Source: Phaeovulum molybdatiresistens
Lineage (GTDB): Bacteria > Pseudomonadota > Alphaproteobacteria > Rhodobacterales > Rhodobacteraceae
Assembly: GCF_023544865.1 (NCBI RefSeq)
Contig: NZ_JAMJFX010000018.1
Span: 1 to 64,000, forward strand
Length of the DNA stretch: 64,000 nucleotides
Reading direction: 5' to 3'
Shown: piece after piece, positions 60,525-64,000 of the stretch
Layout of the letters: the number at the start of each line of letters is the position of its first letter
How positions within the stretch are numbered: position 1 is the first letter of the stretch
Program-made: the position numbers and the translations under genes
The notes under the pieces: generated by a model
Told to the model about the DNA's origin: nothing
What the model saw: the letters and a program-made list of their open reading frames with translations, nothing else
Database searches by the model: none

Positions 60525-63056
60525 TTACAGCGTGCGTTCGATCTCTTCGCGCTCGAAAATCTCGATCACATCGTTGGGACGGATGTCATCGTAATTTTCA
60601 AAGGCCATCCCACATTCCTGGCCGGATTGCACTTCCTTGACCTCATCCTTGAAGCGCTTGAGCGTCTTGAGCGTTCCTTCGTGGACCACCACGTTGTCGC
60701 GCAGCAGGCGCACGCCGGCGGAACGGCGCGCCACACCTTCGGTGACAAGGCAACCCGCCACCTTGCCGACGCCCGAGACCTTGAAGACCTCTTTGATCTG
60801 CGCGTAACCGATAAAGTTTTCGCGCACTTCGGCCTTCAGCAGGCCCGAGGCCGCCGCCTTGATGTCATCGACCAGATCGTAAATGATCGAATAATAGCGG
60901 ATTTCAACGCCCTTCTGGTTGGCGCTGGCCCGTGCCGGTGCATTGGCCCGCACGTTGAATCCGATCACAGGCGCGCCCGAGGCTTCGGCAAGGCCGATAT
61001 CGGATTCCGTGATCGCACCCACGCCCGAATGCAGCACGCGCACGCGCACCTCTTCGTTGCCGACCTTTTCCAGCGCCTGCGTGATCGCCTCGGCAGAGCC
61101 CTGCACGTCGGCCTTCACCACCACCGGCAGTTCCGCCACGCTTTCATCGGCCTTGGCCTTCGCCATCAGCTGTTCCAGCGTGCGAGCGGCGCCTGCGGCG
61201 GCGCGCTTGTCCTTGGCGGCCTGTTCGCGATAGTCGGCAATTTCCCGCGCCTGGGCTTCGGTTTCCACGACGTTCAGAACGTCGCCGGCTTCGGGCGTGC
61301 CGTTCAGGCCCAGCACCTCGACCGGGACCGAGGGGCCCGCTTCGTCAACGCGTTCGCCCTTGTCATTGACCAGCGCACGCACCTTGCCCCACTGTTCGCC
61401 GACAACGAAGATGTCGCCGCGCTTCAGCGTGCCGTGCTGCACCAGAACGGTGGCAACCGGGCCGCGACCCACGTCCAGCTTGGCTTCGATCACGGCACCC
61501 TGCGCGGCGCGGTTCGGGTTGGCGCGAAGTTCCAGGATTTCCGCCTGAAGCGCGATGGCTTCCAGCAGTTGATCCAGCCCCTTGCCGGTCTTGGCCGAAA
61601 CCTCGACGTCCTGCACGTCGCCCGACATCGCCTCGACGACGACTTCGTGCTGCAGCAGATCGGTGCGCACCTTCTGCGGGTTCGCGGAGGGCTTGTCGCA
61701 TTTGTTGATCGCCACGATCATCGGAACACCGGCGGCCTTGGCGTGGTTGATCGCCTCAATCGTCTGCGGCATCACCGCGTCATCGGCAGCCACCACCAGC
61801 ACGACGATATCCGTCACCTGCGCGCCACGGGCCCGCATCGAGGTGAAGGCGGCGTGACCGGGCGTGTCGAGGAAGGTCAGCACCGCCCCCGATTCGGTCG
61901 TCACCTGATAGGCGCCGATGTGCTGGGTGATCCCGCCCGCTTCGCCCGAAACGACGTTGGCGTTGCGGATCGCATCCAGAAGCGAGGTCTTGCCGTGGTC
62001 AACGTGGCCCATGATCGTGATGATCGGCGGGCGCGACTGCAGGTCTTCATCGCGGTCCTGAACCGTGTCGATCACCTGTTCCACGTCGGAATCGGACACG
62101 CGCACCGCCTTGTGGCCGAATTCCTCGATCACAAGTTCCGCCGTGTCGGCATCGATGGTCTGGTTCGCGGTCACCATCATGCCCATCTTCATGAGCGATT
62201 TGATAACATCGGCAACGCGTTCGGCCATGCGGTTGGCAAGTTCGGACACCACGATGGTTTCCGGCAACTGCACGTCGCGGACCATCTTTTCGGCCTTCTG
62301 GCCAAAGCCCATCGCCTTCTGGCGCGCCTTTTCCTGCTTGCGCTTCATCGCGGCGAGCGAGCGTTGCCGCCCGCCTTCGCCACCTTGCAGCGCATCCGAC
62401 AGGCTCAGCCTGCCGGTGCGGCGACCTTCGTCACCCTTGGCCTTGCTGCGCGAATCACGATCGGCGGCGCGATCGTCGCGGTCGCGGTCGGTCTTGCGCG
62501 GGCCGACGGCTGCAACGCCCTTGGTCGCGGCGCGGGTCGCGGCGGCCTCGGCTGCGGCCGGATCTGCGGGGGCCTCGGCCTTGGCCGGGGCCTTGCGGAC
62601 CTCTTCCTTCTTCTGGGCGCGCAGCTCGGCCTCACGGGCCTTGCGCTCATCTTCCTCGGCCTTCAGGCGCAGGGCTTCCTCGCGTTCGCGATCCTCACGC
62701 TCTTTGGCTTCAATCTCGGCGCGACGACGCTCGCGCTCTTCCTCACGGGCCTTTTCCTCGGCCTCGCGCTGCGCGGCTTCCTCAACCTCACGGATCTTGG
62801 CTGCCTGCAGCGCCTTCAGGCGACGCTCCATTTCCGCATCGGAAATGCCCGCCGGGCGTTTCGACGGATCGCCCAGGGCCGGATTGGAAGAACCGGCACC
62901 CTTCGCGGGGGCGCCGCCCGGCTTGGGCACCACCACCTTCTTGCGCTTGGTTTCGACCACCACGCTTTTCGTGCGGCCGTGGGAGAAGCTTTGCTTCACC
63001 TGACCGGGACGCGCGCCGCCAAGACCCAGGGGTTTTTTGCCGTCAGTATCGCTCAT
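60525..63056 (-). CDS. infB: Translation initiation factor IF-2
   Basis: IF-2 is the GTPase that places initiator tRNA on the ribosome. The N-terminal 280 residues are a long charged, mostly coiled-coil region ([20 protein letters not shown] type). Then come the conserved IF2-N part ([16 protein letters not shown]), the G domain with [12 protein letters not shown] (about residue 349), DTPGH and NKCDKP, and two beta-barrel domains to the C terminus [14 protein letters not shown] 63056 starts [12 protein letters not shown] and gives 843 residues. Its start overlaps the ylxR-like stop by 4 bases. Confidence 0.98.
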   Translation of the reverse strand: MSDTDGKKPLGLGGARPGQVKQSFSHGRTKSVVVETKRKKVVVPKPGGAPAKGAGSSNPALGDPSKRPAGISDAEMERRLKALQAAKIREVEEAAQREAEEKAREEERERRRAEIEAKEREDREREEALRLKAEEDERKAREAELRAQKKEEVRKAPAKAEAPADPAAAEAAATRAATKGVAAVGPRKTDRDRDDRAADRDSRSKAKGDEGRRTGRLSLSDALQGGEGGRQRSLAAMKRKQEKARQKAMGFGQKAEKMVRDVQLPETIVVSELANRMAERVADVIKSLMKMGMMVTANQTIDADTAELVIEEFGHKAVRVSDSDVEQVIDTVQDRDEDLQSRPPIITIMGHVDHGKTSLLDAIRNANVVSGEAGGITQHIGAYQVTTESGAVLTFLDTPGHAAFTSMRARGAQVTDIVVLVVAADDAVMPQTIEAINHAKAAGVPMIVAINKCDKPSANPQKVRTDLLQHEVVVEAMSGDVQDVEVSAKTGKGLDQLLEAIALQAEILELRANPNRAAQGAVIEAKLDVGRGPVATVLVQHGTLKRGDIFVVGEQWGKVRALVNDKGERVDEAGPSVPVEVLGLNGTPEAGDVLNVVETEAQAREIADYREQAAKDKRAAAGAARTLEQLMAKAKADESVAELPVVVKADVQGSAEAITQALEKVGNEEVRVRVLHSGVGAITESDIGLAEASGAPVIGFNVRANAPARASANQKGVEIRYYSIIYDLVDDIKAAASGLLKAEVRENFIGYAQIKEVFKVSGVGKVAGCLVTEGVARRSAGVRLLRDNVVVHEGTLKTLKRFKDEVKEVQSGQECGMAFENYDDIRPNDVIEIFEREEIERTL

Positions 63057-63682
63057 GCCGTCTTCGTATCCTTCCCGGCGGTCTGGCCGCCGTCCTGCCT
63101 GCGCAATCCCGCAAGCCTTGCCGCTTCGCTTATAACACGTGGGGTGAGTCCGCCAGCCGCAAGCGCGCCGTGTATGGCATGGTCGCGGCCAAAAGCCAAA
63201 CCCAATTCCGCAGAAGTCAGGCAGCCGAACCATCGGCCACCTTCCGGGGTCCAAAGCTTGCCCTTGCCCCGTTCAGACCCGTCCGAGGCCTGCAGAAGAA
63301 CCTTGGCCCTGCCTTCGGCCAGCCAGCTCTTCACCTTTTCGAACCCGACCACCGCCCGGCCCGATTTGCGCACCAGAGAGATAAGTTCGACCACGCGATG
63401 CGCAAGACCCTGTTCCACCATGTCCACCAGATTTTCCGGCACGGTGACAGGGGCGCGGGCGGCGCGGGCGAAAAGGCCCTTGGTGGCGGCACGGGCGATC
63501 AGGTCGCGATCGGCCGTGACCCAGATGCCCCGACCCGGCAGCTTTTCCGCCAGGTCGGGATAGATCGCGCCGTCGGGCCCGACGACAAAGCGCACAAGCC
63601 CGGCCTTGGGCTGCACGTCACCCGTGACGATGCAGCGCCGTTCCGGCTCTGTCCTGTCCTTGTCGCGGCCCCCACGGGTCAT
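63053..63682 (-). CDS. YlxR family RNA-binding protein (DUF448)
   Basis: The N-terminal 90 residues carry the YlxR signature [24 protein letters not shown] and [15 protein letters not shown]. The C-terminal half ([25 protein letters not shown]) is an L7Ae-like domain, a fusion found in alphaproteobacteria; the two domains are separate proteins in Bacillus. YlxR-type proteins bind RNA and have been linked to RNase P. It is 209 residues long, sits between nusA (14-base gap) and infB (4-base overlap), and is part of that operon. Confidence 0.92.
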   Translation of the reverse strand: MTRGGRDKDRTEPERRCIVTGDVQPKAGLVRFVVGPDGAIYPDLAEKLPGRGIWVTADRDLIARAATKGLFARAARAPVTVPENLVDMVEQGLAHRVVELISLVRKSGRAVVGFEKVKSWLAEGRAKVLLQASDGSERGKGKLWTPEGGRWFGCLTSAELGLAFGRDHAIHGALAAGGLTPRVISEAARLAGLRRQDGGQTAGKDTKTA

Positions 63683-63696
63683 GCTTTACCCGAGGC

Positions 63697-64000
63697 TCAG
63701 GCCTCGGCCTCCTCATCTTCGCCGGCCTCGTCCTCGGCCTCGGCTTCCAGTTCCGTCGGATCGACCCAGCCAAGCTGGATGCGGGCGGTCATGATCAGCT
63801 GCTGCGCCTCTTCCAGGCTCATGTCGAACTTTTCAAGGATGCCATCATCCTTGACCCGCGCGCCATCCACCGTGGTCCAGCCGCCAGCCAGTTCCCAGTC
63901 GGCGCAGGTGGCGAAATCTTCCAGCGTCTTGATGCCGTCTTTCGCCAGCGCCTCGATCATCTGCGGGGTCAGGCCTTCAAAGTCGAACAGCGACTGTTCC
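63697..64000 (-). CDS. nusA: Transcription termination/antitermination factor NusA, C-terminal part
   Basis: Only the last 100 or so codons are in the window; the gene continues past the right edge. The visible part is a NusA C-terminal helix-hairpin-helix repeat (LTPQMIEALAKDGIKTLEDFA) followed by an acidic tail (AEDEAGEDEEAEA). An in-frame ATG at 63960 is internal, not the start. NusA binds RNA polymerase and controls pausing and termination. Its position before ylxR and infB matches the standard operon. Confidence 0.95.
   Translation of the reverse strand, partial: EQSLFDFEGLTPQMIEALAKDGIKTLEDFATCADWELAGGWTTVDGARVKDDGILEKFDMSLEEAQQLIMTARIQLGWVDPTELEAEAEDEAGEDEEAEA

Noticed and set aside
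60627..63563. A 978-codon open frame on the plus strand across infB
   Set aside because: It is the antisense of infB; its sequence is rich in His, Arg and Gly with no domain, as expected from GC-rich shadow frames.

Overview
The window is a GC-rich, densely coded alphaproteobacterial chromosome segment. Gene content and order point to the Rhodobacteraceae/Paracoccaceae: nusA-ylxR-infB, dnaK-dnaJ, a divergent Kdo-transferase-like gene next to lpxK, an argJ with an N-terminal extension directly followed by mutT, and gene-end sequences resembling repeats I recall from this family. I cannot name a genus from sequence alone. No rRNA, tRNA, CRISPR array or prophage is visible, and no gap between genes exceeds 300 bases.

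Left end (1-9.6 kb) is the accessory part. A 5'-truncated and frameshifted IS66 transposase is followed by a surface-polysaccharide cluster: a Stealth-type sugar-phosphate transferase, a family 2 glycosyltransferase, a KpsT-type ATPase and a KpsE-type inner-membrane protein on the minus strand, with a KpsM-type permease diverging from them. Just downstream lies a large RTX/FG-GAP repeat protein, probably exported by a type I system not seen here.

Middle (9.6-42.6 kb) is mostly housekeeping: a lytic transglycosylase, dapD, a LOG-family protein, rlmN, asparaginase, a TauE/SafE-type exporter, an amidase-CPBP protease pair, accD-folC, a flavin monooxygenase, zapE, a Kdo-transferase-like gene with lpxK, a CoA-transferase, a DsbA-like protein with a DUF721/DciA protein, mutY, alkane hydroxylase, mog-argG, ilvA, a Hpt protein beside a receiver-PP2C phosphatase, a NUDIX protein, a tightly packed run hslO-NUDIX-cca-ABC exporter, and a TrmA-family methyltransferase.

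Right part (42.6-64 kb) holds an envelope cluster (two twin-arginine L,D-transpeptidases around a CAP-domain lipoprotein), hemH, a methyltransferase/comF divergent pair with overlapping start codons, grxC-nitrilase-marR, alkB (DNA repair), dnaK-dnaJ with a likely heat-shock promoter, radC, secA, a parvulin isomerase, argJ-mutT, a small 45-codon gene, and the end of the nusA-ylxR-infB operon. nusA runs off the right edge.

I do not see a clearly new multi-gene system. The best leads are the RTX/FG-GAP protein beside the capsule genes, the small gene between tandem terminators, the degenerate Kdo-transferase with a gene remnant in front of it, the L,D-transpeptidase/CAP cluster, and the stand-alone Hpt/receiver-phosphatase pair.
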